Below, one piece after another: positions 1 through 7,882 of a stretch of DNA of 64,000 nt (positions within the stretch are counted from its first letter, which is position 1; the number at the start of each line of letters is the position of its first letter). The notes below the pieces were generated by a model. That model worked only from the letters and a program-made list of their open reading frames with translations, did no database searches and was not told the origin of the DNA. Position numbers and translations under genes: made by a program. Location of the stretch: NCBI GenBank assembly GCA_023229135.1, contig JALNZT010000018.1, positions 1 to 64,000 of the forward strand, written 5' to 3'. Origin of the DNA: Bacteroidales bacterium (GTDB lineage Bacteria > Bacteroidota > Bacteroidia > Bacteroidales > F082).

Positions 1-184
1 TTTCTGGGACTACAAATGAGTTTTCAAAATGCTACTGCTGATTATCAAGTGTTTATGCATGAAAATAGTTGAAAATTGATTGATTTTGATGTTTTTTGGG
101 GGAAAATTGCTCAACTTGGGTTAAGCAAACTTACTTTACATGCACTGAAGTTTTACGCGAAATCGTGTAAGTATAATTTCAGTA

Positions 185-231
185 AGTCAGGGCGCGACTG
201 CTGTTTGTCGCAAGATAGTCGCAGCCTGACT
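185..231. repeat. Imperfect hairpin, dispersed repeat copy 1
   Basis: An inverted repeat pairs AGTCAGGGCGCGACT (185-199) with AGTCGCAGCCTGACT (217-231). The stem has 7 and 6 matched pairs around a 2-base internal mismatch. A related element lies at 48226-48272, where AAGATAGTCGCA and CCTGACTG recur. It lies beyond the 3' end of mutS2 but has no clear T-run, so it is not a typical intrinsic terminator. A small REP-like dispersed element is the best description. Confidence 0.5.
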
Positions 232-251
232 GGCAAAAAAGATTAAGTTTT

Positions 252-2675
252 TTACCGCAAACTCACCTGTGTAATACCATTTCCACCCGATTCAGGCGGC
301 GCATCGCCAAAGGAAGCAACTTCTTTTTGTTTGCTCAAAAACTCCCTGATCAGCTTACGCAATATGCCATTACCTTTTCCGTGAAGCACATTTATTTCTT
401 TGATGCTGAGTAAAATAGCTTCATCTACATATTTTGCTACCTCATCAAGTGCTTCCTCGGCACGTTTGCCGCGCAAGTCAATGGTAAGCTTGAAGTTGCT
501 AACTTTTTCATTCAAGTCGGTCGTTACACTCCGTGAGCTTCCTTTTGTGCGCAGTTGCCGTTCTTTTCGACTGTCTTTGCGGCTTAGCTTTACTAATTTC
601 TCGGGCGAAGTACGCAACTTAACAGCGTTAAAACTGATAACAGCTTCATGTTCAGATATAGAAAGCAGTTCGCCGCTAATATCCATTTCTTCAATGCGTA
701 CCATATCGCCGGCTTTTAGCTCAGCTGCCTGATGCGCTGCCTCTTCTTTTTCTTCGGCCTGTTGTAGTTTGGCTGCCAACTCTTCCGCCTCATCGCCAAG
801 CAAATCTCGCGACTCGCGCAATTGGTTTCGCAACACTTTGGTTTTTTCCTTATCGGCCTGTGCCTCCCGAATTTGCTTGATGGTATGCTCAATCTGCCGG
901 TTTGCTTTGTCGATAAGGTTTTTAGCCTCCTTCCCGGCTTCTGCCAGCAGGTATTTTTTATTGTCTTCTACCTGCTTTAGCAGTCTTTTATATTTCTCAA
1001 TGACTTCATTTAGCAATTGATCGGCCAGCCGAACTTCTGTTTGTTTTTGCGCCAAGGCTTTCTTCTCTACTTCAAGCTGTTGCAACTGCTCATCGAAATC
1101 GAGGTGCGACTGTCCGGTAATATTGGATGCCAGGGTGAGAATCTCCTCCGGGAAACCAATTTTTCGTGCTATCTCGAACGCAAAGGAACTTCCCGGCTTA
1201 CCGGTTTGCAACATATACAAAGGCTCTAACTTATTGGCATCAAACAGCATAGCTCCATTAAAGATTCCTGCAAGCTGATCTGCCATCAGCTTGAGATTGG
1301 CGTAGTGCGTTGTTACCAGGCCGAAAGCTTTTTTATCGTTCAGTGTTTTCAACACGGCTTCTGCGATGGCTCCACCCAGCTGAGGTTCTGTTCCGGCACC
1401 AAATTCGTCAATCAGAAATAAAGTCCGCGTATCAGCATGGGCCATAAAATGTTTCATATTAAGCAGATGCGAGCTATACGTACTTAAATCGTTCTCCAGC
1501 GACTGCTCATCGCCAATATCAATAAATAGCTTGTCGAAAACACCGCAAACGGCGTCCTCATCCATAGGAACAGCCAGCCCACACTGCAACATATATTGTA
1601 ATAGTCCGGCTGTTTTCAGGCAAACGGATTTTCCGCCCGCATTGGGTCCTGAGATAATTAAAATTCGTGTTTCCTGATCAAGCTCAAGGTCGAGTGGCAC
1701 AATTTTCCGCTGCTGTTCGCTCAGACTTTTTTCGAGCAACGGATGGCGTGCATTTTTCCAGGCGATGCGTGGCTCATCAACAATTTCAGGTATCCCGGCC
1801 TGCATTTGTTGCGCTAATATTGCTTTGGCCCTGACAAAATCTATACTTCCAAGCAGCACCCAACCCGCTAATAAATCTCTTAAATGTGGCCGTATCTGTC
1901 CGGTAAAAGCTGCAAGAATCCGATTGATTTCGCGTTTTTCAGCATATTCCAGCTCGCGCACTTCATTATTGGTATCAAAAACCGCCGTTGGTTCAATATA
2001 AACCGTTTGGCCTGTCGCCGATTCGTCATGGATAAAACCCTTGAGTTTGCGCTTATCGGCGGCACGCACCGGTATTACCATACGCCCATTGCGAATGGTT
2101 GCTTCCACGCCCGAATCGGCCCAACCGGCATTTTTGGCTTCCTGCAAAAGCTTATTCACCTGGCGGTCGATGGTACTTAGTTTCTGTCTGATTTGGCGGC
2201 GAATGGCAGCCAACTCAGGCGAAGCAGAATCGGGAATATCACCTTTGTCATCGGTAAGCCCGTTGCATTCTTTCCACACTGTATTATCTAGATTTACGCC
2301 CTGACAAAGCCGCTGAAATGCCGGGAAATTAGAAGCCGCCTCCGACACTGCATAGCGCAAAATAGCTTTTAGCGCATTGAGATTTGGCTTTAGCGCAAAA
2401 AGTGCTTCCTGACTGATTACGGTGCCTTCGATGCGCAGGTGGTGCAGTTCATCACGCAAATCGCTGTAGTCGCGCACCGGAAATGGCAGGCCATTGCCCA
2501 TCAATTTCATGAACTCCTTAATCAAATCAAGATCTTCCTGAATGACAGATAATTTAGTCTCAAACTGCATTTGTTGTGCCTTTTCGTCTCCCATCAGGCT
2601 GATACAGTAGGAAGCTAACCATACGCGTAGGCGATCGAAGCCCAGCTTTTCTTCAAAGTTATGTGGATAAATCAA
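252..2675 (-). CDS. mutS2: Endonuclease MutS2
   Basis: MutS2-family ATPase (807 aa), a MutS paralogue that acts on branched recombination intermediates or stalled ribosomes rather than in mismatch repair. The MutS core spans about residues 1-510, with a Walker A motif GPNAGGKS near 343-350. A long charged coiled coil follows at about 520-650. The C-terminal Smr nuclease domain starts near 729, with IDLRG and the HGKGNG motif. The start is a TTG codon at 2675: the MIYP opening is usual for Bacteroidota MutS2, no in-frame ATG lies just upstream, and a TACTTTTG promoter box sits about 20 bases upstream. Length is normal. Family assignment is secure; the cellular role is less settled in Bacteroidota. 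Confidence 0.96.
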   Translation of the reverse strand: MIYPHNFEEKLGFDRLRVWLASYCISLMGDEKAQQMQFETKLSVIQEDLDLIKEFMKLMGNGLPFPVRDYSDLRDELHHLRIEGTVISQEALFALKPNLNALKAILRYAVSEAASNFPAFQRLCQGVNLDNTVWKECNGLTDDKGDIPDSASPELAAIRRQIRQKLSTIDRQVNKLLQEAKNAGWADSGVEATIRNGRMVIPVRAADKRKLKGFIHDESATGQTVYIEPTAVFDTNNEVRELEYAEKREINRILAAFTGQIRPHLRDLLAGWVLLGSIDFVRAKAILAQQMQAGIPEIVDEPRIAWKNARHPLLEKSLSEQQRKIVPLDLELDQETRILIISGPNAGGKSVCLKTAGLLQYMLQCGLAVPMDEDAVCGVFDKLFIDIGDEQSLENDLSTYSSHLLNMKHFMAHADTRTLFLIDEFGAGTEPQLGGAIAEAVLKTLNDKKAFGLVTTHYANLKLMADQLAGIFNGAMLFDANKLEPLYMLQTGKPGSSFAFEIARKIGFPEEILTLASNITGQSHLDFDEQLQQLEVEKKALAQKQTEVRLADQLLNEVIEKYKRLLKQVEDNKKYLLAEAGKEAKNLIDKANRQIEHTIKQIREAQADKEKTKVLRNQLRESRDLLGDEAEELAAKLQQAEEKEEAAHQAAELKAGDMVRIEEMDISGELLSISEHEAVISFNAVKLRTSPEKLVKLSRKDSRKERQLRTKGSSRSVTTDLNEKVSNFKLTIDLRGKRAEEALDEVAKYVDEAILLSIKEINVLHGKGNGILRKLIREFLSKQKEVASFGDAPPESGGNGITQVSLR

Positions 2676-2694
2676 AAGTTTCTCATTTAGAAAG

Positions 2695-2702
2695 CAAAAG
2701 TA
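2695..2702 (-). promoter_or_regulatory. -7 promoter box of mutS2
   Basis: On the minus strand this reads TACTTTTG, a full match to the Bacteroidota -7 consensus TAnnTTTG. It is about 20 bases before the TTG start of mutS2, which leaves a very short leader and supports that start. No clear TTG -33 element was found at the usual distance. Confidence 0.5.
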
Positions 2703-2816
2703 CTAAGAAATAAGGATTTTACGGGACGTCTGATGCGTTCAGTGCTATCTTTTCTCTACGTCATTCTTTACGAAATCTTCGAATTGAAGACCGAACCTAA
2801 ATTTATTACGAAAATT

Positions 2817-3215
2817 GATTTTTGAAAGGCTGAGGGACTTTAAAATGTCAAGTAAAACACAATAATTATTGTATTCTGAATCAACGTTTTCATGTTCTCG
2901 TGCCTCGAACGATGAAAAGTTAAATATCGTAAACATTGACTTTTGAACGTCGGATAGGACTTCAAAAGGTCAAATAAAGAAACGGAAATTTCGTCTTTTA
3001 TTTCAAGGTTTTCATGTCCTTGTGCCTCGGACGATGAAAAGTAGGATTACGACATTGAAGACTATTAAACGTCCGGCAGGACTTCAAAACGTCGAATGTG
3101 GAAACAGGAATTCTTGCTTTTTTTCTATATCAACGTTTTCATGTCTTCCTGCCTCGGACGATGAAAAGTTGAATTACGGGTTGCTAACTTTTGAAGGTTT
3201 AACTGGACTTCAAAA
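2817..3215 (+). repeat. REP/BIME-like hairpin array, segment 1
   Basis: Alternating stem-loops of two kinds. Type A is TTTTGAA-C-GTCC...GGAC-TTCAAAA with one bulged C: a degenerate copy at about 2817-2845, then 2941-2967, 3063-3089 and 3189-3215. Type B is TTTTCAT-GTCC...GGAC-G-ATGAAAA with a bulged G on the other arm: 2887-2918, 3009-3040 and 3136-3167. The reverse complement of B has the same design as A, so each A-B pair is an inverted repeat pair, as in bacterial BIMEs. Period here is 122-126 bp. Short open frames in this stretch follow the repeat and are not convincing genes. This fills the gap between mutS2 and osmC. Confidence 0.85.
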
Positions 3216-3307
3216 ATGTCAAATAAGAAAGCAGGATCTTTTGCTCAAATACTTGATAAACAACATTTTATCTTATTTATAGCAAGTCAGCTCAAACCAC
3301 AGCGAAT

Positions 3308-3349
3308 AAAAAAAACATCCTCCAGTTCATTCCGGAGGATGTTTTTTTT
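3308..3349. terminator. Bidirectional intrinsic terminator downstream of osmC
   Basis: The stem pairs AACATCCTCC with GGAGGATGTT around a 10-base loop and is flanked by an A-run and a T-run. It lies about 50 bases past the osmC stop codon and would end leftward transcription before the hairpin array. Confidence 0.85.
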
Positions 3350-3399
3350 TCTGCAACTAAGAGATTGCCTCAAGTTACTGTTATAACATTAACAGCAGC

Positions 3400-3849
3400 T
3401 TATACCATAACACATTGTTCCAGCATTACCTGAACAGGTGTAGCATGCTGAATATTGTCACTTACGGGACAGCGTTGTTCTACAGTATGCAACCATTTTT
3501 CAAGGGTGGCGTCGTCAGCATCACAATTGGGTTTCATCATAACCACAATGTTTTTATAGCCAGCACGTTCTGCATCACTCTGACCAAAAAGCTTGGCAGG
3601 ATTGAGTTCGCCGGTGATATCAATCTCAAGACTGCGGAGTTCGAAGCCCATTTCACCGGCAATAAGGTGGCCCATCACGTTTAAACAGCCGGCAAAAGCT
3701 GCCAATACATACTCTACCGGATTAGGAGCACTGTTGCTTCCGCCCAGCTCTTTAGGCTCATCTACTACGATTTCAAAATTACGGGCTTTAACGATTGTTC
3801 TAGCAGGACTTGTGCTTTGTGCTTTGATTTTAAATTTTAAATCTGACAT
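3400..3849 (-). CDS. OsmC/Ohr family peroxide-reducing protein
   Basis: 149-aa OsmC-family protein, predicted to be cytoplasmic. Members reduce organic or inorganic hydroperoxides with a pair of cysteines. The two conserved cysteines are visible: Cys55 in AGCLNV and Cys127 in RCPVSDNI. The PVEYVLAAFAGC stretch is typical of the family. Length is normal for a single-domain OsmC. The gene is followed by a strong terminator and is transcribed away from a Crp/Fnr-type regulator, with an 18-bp palindrome between them, so control by that regulator is likely but inferred. The substrate cannot be told from sequence; a YhfA-type OsmC is an alternative. Confidence 0.9.
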   Translation of the reverse strand: MSDLKFKIKAQSTSPARTIVKARNFEIVVDEPKELGGSNSAPNPVEYVLAAFAGCLNVMGHLIAGEMGFELRSLEIDITGELNPAKLFGQSDAERAGYKNIVVMMKPNCDADDATLEKWLHTVEQRCPVSDNIQHATPVQVMLEQCVMV

Positions 3850-3896
3850 AGTTTTAATGGGTTTTATGTTAAAAAAAATGATTTTTTATTACACAA

Positions 3897-3923
3897 CAAA
3901 ATTAGTTGTTAATTAATTAACAA
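3897..3923 (-). promoter_or_regulatory. osmC promoter with overlapping palindromic operator
   Basis: On the minus strand a TAATTTTG box (3904-3897) matches TAnnTTTG, and a TTG (3923-3921) lies 16 bases upstream. The spacer is occupied by a perfect 18-bp palindrome, TTGTTAATTAATTAACAA, at 3906-3923. Its TTGTTA/TAACAA half-sites resemble Crp/Fnr-family operators. The divergent Crp/Fnr-type gene starts at 4017, so this is its natural candidate target and may also serve autoregulation. Confidence 0.55.
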
Positions 3924-4016
3924 AGAGTAAATGCTGCATGCACATTCACCCTTTCTAAAATGTAGATTTTCATTAAAAAAAGTGTAATATTGCATTTTTC
4001 ATTAAAAAAGGCTGTT

Positions 4017-4685
4017 ATGACAAATATCCCTGCCGTAAAAAATAACTCCTGGTTTGTAGATTTATCTACTGCTCAGCAGGAACTCATTTTTGAGCATTCA
4101 ACCCTACTCCAGTTTAAAAAAGATGAGACCATCATCAAGCAAGGGTTTATGGCCGACCGTATCCTATATCTGGAAGAAGGGATGGCAAAACTCAGCGTAG
4201 AAGATAGGCAGCGATCCACGGTTTTCAAGATTATAGCCAACGACACATTTATTGGACTGATGTGTTCCTTCGTAAAACGGAATTTCGACTTCTCGGCAAT
4301 AGCCATTCAAGCCTCTACGGTAAGACTCATTGACAGGTCAATTTTTGAACAGATGATACGTGAAAACGGGAAGTTTGCAGTGCATATCGTACAGCTTATG
4401 TCGCTGATGACCAATAAAATAGTCCATGATTTGGTCAACCTAAGTCACAAAAATGTAGATGGCGCGGTTTGTACGGTTTTGACAGAGCTTGCCTCCATAT
4501 TCAAAAGCAATACTTTTTTGATGCCTTTCAGCAGAGTTGAGCTGGCCAATACGGTAGGCTATTCTAAAGAAAGTGTGATTGGCTGCCTGACCTCGCTGCA
4601 GAAAGAAAAAATCATCAAAGCTTCAGGAAAGAAAATTGAAATTCTGGATATGAATAGGCTGCAAGTTATCGCTAAAAACGGATAA
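4017..4685 (+). CDS. Crp/Fnr family transcriptional regulator
   Basis: 222-aa DNA-binding regulator of the Crp/Fnr superfamily. The N-terminal part (about 10-125) is a cyclic-nucleotide-binding-like beta-roll, with KKDETIIKQG and the LYLEEG stretch. The C-terminal part (about 145-222) is a winged helix, with SRVELANTVGYSKESVIGCL as the recognition region. No N-terminal cysteine cluster is present, so an iron-sulfur Fnr sensor is unlikely. ATG 4017 is preferred over the in-frame TTG at 3990. The gene diverges from osmC across a 167-bp region holding an 18-bp palindrome. A role in peroxide or redox response is inferred from this position; the ligand is unknown. Confidence 0.9.
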   Translation: MTNIPAVKNNSWFVDLSTAQQELIFEHSTLLQFKKDETIIKQGFMADRILYLEEGMAKLSVEDRQRSTVFKIIANDTFIGLMCSFVKRNFDFSAIAIQASTVRLIDRSIFEQMIRENGKFAVHIVQLMSLMTNKIVHDLVNLSHKNVDGAVCTVLTELASIFKSNTFLMPFSRVELANTVGYSKESVIGCLTSLQKEKIIKASGKKIEILDMNRLQVIAKNG

Positions 4686-4702
4686 ACAATCCGGCGGCTG
4701 AC

Positions 4703-5116
4703 TTTTAAACGTCAGGCTATACTTCAAAACGTCAAATATGGAAACGGGAATTCCAACCTATTTTTCTACATCAACGTTTCCATGTCCTCGTGCCTCGGAC
4801 GATGAAAAGTTGGGCTACGACTTTGAAGACTTTTGAACGTCAGGCAATACTTCAAAACGTTGAATATGGAAACGGGAATTCAACTTATTTTTTCTTCATC
4901 AAGGTTTTCATGCTTACTTTCACCATTACGATTTCGGAGATCAAAACCTTTGAACATCACGTGATCGTTGACTTTTGAACGTCCCCAAGGACTTCAAAAC
5001 GTCAAATATGGAAACGGGAATTCTAACCTATTTTTCTACATCAACGTTTCCATGTCCTCGTGCCTCGGACGATGAAAAGTTGGGCTACGACTTTGAAGAC
5101 TTTTATGTTTGCTTTG
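4703..5116 (+). repeat. REP/BIME-like hairpin array, segment 2
   Basis: Type A hairpins at 4703-4729, 4831-4857 and 4973-4999 (the last is perfect apart from the bulged C, with loop CCAA). Type B hairpins at 4777-4808 and 5047-5078. A third module, C, replaces B at about 4911-4970 and contains the palindrome ATCACGTGAT (4956-4965). A-to-A distance is 128 bp across B and 142 bp across C. The array stops at a broken A copy near 5101 that merges into the promoter of the transposase gene. All units share one orientation with segment 1. It fills the gap between the Crp/Fnr-type gene and the transposase. Confidence 0.88.
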
Positions 5117-5144
5117 AAACGTTAAAAAGAAAAATTTATCTTTG
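5113..5144 (+). promoter_or_regulatory. Promoter of the RAYT transposase gene
   Basis: TTTG (5113-5116) and TATCTTTG (5137-5144) are separated by 20 bases and match the Bacteroidota -33/-7 consensus TTTG...TAnnTTTG. The start codon at 5170 follows about 25 bases later. The -33 element lies in the remnant of a type A hairpin, so the array abuts and partly forms the promoter. Confidence 0.65.
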
Positions 5145-5169
5145 TTATCAATAACATAATATTTTGATA

Positions 5170-5826
5170 ATGAATGTTCCAATAACTTATGGCAAGTACT
5201 ATCATATTTATAATCGTGGAAATAATGGTGATAATATTTTTATCAATGACGAAGATTACCTTCATTTTCTTGATCTCTATAGTGTTTATATTGATAGTAT
5301 TGCCTATACATTTGCTTGGTGTTTAATGAAAAATCATTTCCATATCTTGGTTAGAATTAAAAATGAAGATGAAATTGGTTACCTAGACAATAGGACTTCA
5401 AAATCAAATAATTTGCACCTCAAATGGAAAACAACAATTCGTGACCTTGGAGATTCAAACTTCATTAACAAACCATTGCCTTTCAGACAGTTTCAACATT
5501 TTTTCAATGCTTATGCAAAATATTTTAATAAACGAAATGAGCGAACTGGTTCTTTGTTTGAGAATTCCTTTGACAGAAAGTTTGTAAACCATAAAAAGTA
5601 TTTTCAAAACATTGTTACTTACATCCATCAAAATCCAGTAAAACATGGTTTTGCCGAACATATCCTGGAATATCCCTGGACTTCATATCTGACAGTTTTA
5701 TCATTCGAGCCAACTAATATCAAAAGAGACGAAGTATTATTTAGTTTCGGCGGCATCGATAATTATATAAAACTCCACAATAAAAATCAGAACAATTCTT
5801 CAATTGAACACTTAATAATGGAATAA
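5170..5826 (+). CDS. REP-associated tyrosine transposase (RAYT), Y1/HUH family
   Basis: 218-aa protein related to IS200/IS605 TnpA (Y1_Tnp domain) but of the single-copy RAYT type, thought to mobilise or process REP hairpins by single-strand cutting. The opening YGKYYHIYNRG and the length are typical. The HUH motif is His56-Phe-His58 in KNHFH. The catalytic tyrosine is Tyr151 in YIHQNP. ATG 5170 is chosen over the in-frame TTG at 5164 because it gives the usual short N-terminus. No IS-type terminal repeats bound the gene; instead matching hairpin arrays lie on both sides, the expected context for a RAYT. AT content is higher than in neighbouring metabolic genes. Confidence 0.9.
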   Translation: MNVPITYGKYYHIYNRGNNGDNIFINDEDYLHFLDLYSVYIDSIAYTFAWCLMKNHFHILVRIKNEDEIGYLDNRTSKSNNLHLKWKTTIRDLGDSNFINKPLPFRQFQHFFNAYAKYFNKRNERTGSLFENSFDRKFVNHKKYFQNIVTYIHQNPVKHGFAEHILEYPWTSYLTVLSFEPTNIKRDEVLFSFGGIDNYIKLHNKNQNNSSIEHLIME

Positions 5827-5847
5827 GTAAAATAGCATCTGACTTAT

Positions 5848-6389
5848 GAACGTTAAATAGGGCCTCAGAGAAAGAAACGATTTGTTTACTTCATCAACGT
5901 TTTCATATTTACTTTCACCATTACGATTTCGGAGGTCAAAACCTTGAACATCACGTGATCGTTGACTTTTGAACGTCCCCAAGGACTTCAAAACGTCAAA
6001 TATGGGAACGGGAATTCTAACCTATTTTTCTACATCAACGTTTCCATGTCCTCCTGCCTCGGACGATGAAAAGTTGGCTTACGACTTTGAAGACTTTTGA
6101 ACGTCCGGCAGGACTTCAAAACGTCGAATATGGAACAGGAATTCTAACCTATTTTTCTACATATAGATTACCATGTTTACTTTCACAATTACGATTTCGG
6201 AGGTCAAAACCTTGAACATCACGTGATCGTTGACTTTTGAACGTCCCCAAGGACTTCAAAACGTCAAATATGGAAACGGGAATTCTAACCTATTTTTCTA
6301 CATCAACGTTTTCATGTCCTCCTACCTCGGACGATGAAAAGTTGGGTTACGACATTGAAGACTTTTGAACGTCCGGCAGGACTTCAAAA
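5848..6389 (+). repeat. REP/BIME-like hairpin array, segment 3
   Basis: Type A hairpins at 5967-5993, 6095-6121, 6235-6261 and 6363-6389, plus a degenerate one near 5843-5870. Type B hairpins at 6041-6072 and 6309-6340. C modules at about 5897-5960 and 6174-6228, carrying ATCACGTGAT at 5950-5959 and 6218-6227. A-to-A spacing is exactly 128 bp across each B module (5967 to 6095, 6235 to 6363) and 140 bp across C. Orientation matches the other two segments. The last A copy ends in an AT-rich stretch before the leftward kinase gene at 6496; nothing else is seen in this gap. Confidence 0.88.
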
Positions 6390-6495
6390 CTTCGAAAAAA
6401 ACGCCGAATCCCATAGCTTAAAGAATTGAAATATTATGTAGTAGAATATGAGTTGCAAACCAACGTCTGCATAGGACTATGTCACGCTTTTTTCT

Positions 6496-7134
6496 TTACC
6501 TTGCCAACCGAAATGTGTAATCCATCCCAATAAAAATATCTGCACTGGATTTCAAGGCTTGCACCTGCCGATGCTCTGTTTCCAACACTTTCATGCGGTA
6601 TTCATTTTGCGGTTCTTTACCGCGAACTGCTTGCGCTTTCTTGGTTTCGTGGTAAGTGAGTTCAATAAAAATGCGTACATCGACATTTTCCGTTTTAATG
6701 GCATACAAACCGTCAATAATTAACATATCAATGCCACTATAATCGGTGGTGAGCTGGTCGATTTGCTCGGTAACCAAATCCACGCAAGGCCCTGTTGACG
6801 GCTTTCCTGCTTTAAATTCTTTGATATTGCGTCGCAGCGTTTCCCAGTCGTATTCGTCTGGGCCAACCACATTTTCGATGCCATGACTTTGGCGCCATTC
6901 GGTGCGCTTCAGCGGATGGATGCGGTAATAATTGTCGATATGCAGTGGCTTGGCCATGATGCCGTGTTTGCGAAGCCCTTTGGCCACTACGTGTGCCAGC
7001 TCTGTTTTTCCAGAACCTGACTCACCGGAAATAGCAATCATCATCTTTTCTTTACGATTGGCAAGGATATATTCCAAAATGGCTTCACCGGCTATCTGGT
7101 GCTTTTCGGTAATTAGCAATACGTCTCCCAACAT
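6496..7134 (-). CDS. Uridine kinase-like P-loop kinase (copy 2)
   Basis: 212-aa member of the uridine kinase/phosphoribulokinase fold. The P-loop is GESGSGKT near residues 37-44. A HIDNYY segment aligns with the substrate-binding DSFY region of uridine kinases, and the GPDEYDW and IIDGLYA segments follow in the expected order. It is a paralogue of the next gene upstream (same length, same motifs). It is the last gene of a leftward run that starts with TreS and the GH65 fusion. The context suggests a sugar or sugar-derived substrate rather than housekeeping uridine salvage, but this is inference. The hairpin array begins about 100 bases past its stop. Confidence 0.8.
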   Translation of the reverse strand: MLGDVLLITEKHQIAGEAILEYILANRKEKMMIAISGESGSGKTELAHVVAKGLRKHGIMAKPLHIDNYYRIHPLKRTEWRQSHGIENVVGPDEYDWETLRRNIKEFKAGKPSTGPCVDLVTEQIDQLTTDYSGIDMLIIDGLYAIKTENVDVRIFIELTYHETKKAQAVRGKEPQNEYRMKVLETEHRQVQALKSSADIFIGMDYTFRLAR

Positions 7135-7232
7135 AATTCAAAGTTTAATATTTTAAAAATACAATACTTAACATGAGTTATTGATCTCTTTTTAGCTTTA
7201 TATTTATAATGAAAGCTTTATTTTAATGCCGC

Positions 7233-7871
7233 TTACAAATGATATTTATCCAGGTTAGCATCAAAATCGAAGAAAAGGTCACAGCCAGTTTTAAGTGCTT
7301 GAACCATTTGATGTTCGCGCTCCAAGATTTGCTTTCTGAAAGGAGTCATATCTTCTTTTCCGGCAAAAATTTGAGCTTCTTTGGTTTCGTAGTAAGTCAG
7401 TTCAATAAATACACGCAAGTCAGCTCTTTCAATTTTTGTAGCATACAAACCGTTAATAATCATCAAATCAATTCCTTTGAAGTCGGTTTTGATTTCATCA
7501 ACATAATCCGTAATCAGGTCAACACAAGGCATCACACTGGTGTTATCTTCCAAAAAGTCGTTGATAACATAAATGATTTTGCCCCAATCATATTCATCAG
7601 GGCCAACGCTTTCTATGCCATTGTCTCTGCGCCATTGCTTGCGTTCGAGTGGAGGAATCTTATAAAAATCATCCAAATCTACAATTTTTGAACGCAAACC
7701 CTTTTTCTTAAATTTCTGTGCCAGCGCATAAGCTAATGTTGATTTCCCGGAGCCAACCTCGCCACCTATCGCAATCACAAATTTTGGCTTGATTTCTTCT
7801 CCCATAAAATCAATAATCACGTCAGCAGCCTGCTCGTGCTTGGGGGTTACCGTTATCTTGTCGTTCAGCAT
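7233..7871 (-). CDS. Uridine kinase-like P-loop kinase (copy 1)
   Basis: 212-aa paralogue of the 6496-7134 gene, clearly from an old tandem duplication because the identity is spread and partial. The P-loop is GGEVGSGKS. DLDDFYKIPP, GPDEYDWG and IINGLYA correspond to the substrate and Walker B regions. The acidic residue after the P-loop strand is conserved in both copies. The gene starts 11 bases after the stop of the GH65 fusion gene, so co-transcription is very likely. A kinase acting on glucose or a related product of the phosphorylase would make metabolic sense, but no known glucokinase signature is present. The safe call is uridine kinase family. Confidence 0.8.
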   Translation of the reverse strand: MLNDKITVTPKHEQAADVIIDFMGEEIKPKFVIAIGGEVGSGKSTLAYALAQKFKKKGLRSKIVDLDDFYKIPPLERKQWRRDNGIESVGPDEYDWGKIIYVINDFLEDNTSVMPCVDLITDYVDEIKTDFKGIDLMIINGLYATKIERADLRVFIELTYYETKEAQIFAGKEDMTPFRKQILEREHQMVQALKTGCDLFFDFDANLDKYHL

Positions 7872-7882
7872 ATTATTTCATT

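Noticed and set aside
2745..3282. Short open frames of 60-90 codons in the intergenic region after mutS2
   Set aside because: They follow the hairpin array on either strand, have no start context and translate repeat sequence.
4017..4685. Fnr-type oxygen sensor
   Set aside because: No N-terminal cysteine cluster for an iron-sulfur centre.
4790..4978. 62-codon open frame resembling the one at 3022-3282
   Set aside because: The similarity comes from the shared REP-like array units, not from a protein family.
2817..6389. CRISPR array
   Set aside because: Units are about 128 bp, the spaces between hairpins are themselves repeated, and no cas genes are present.
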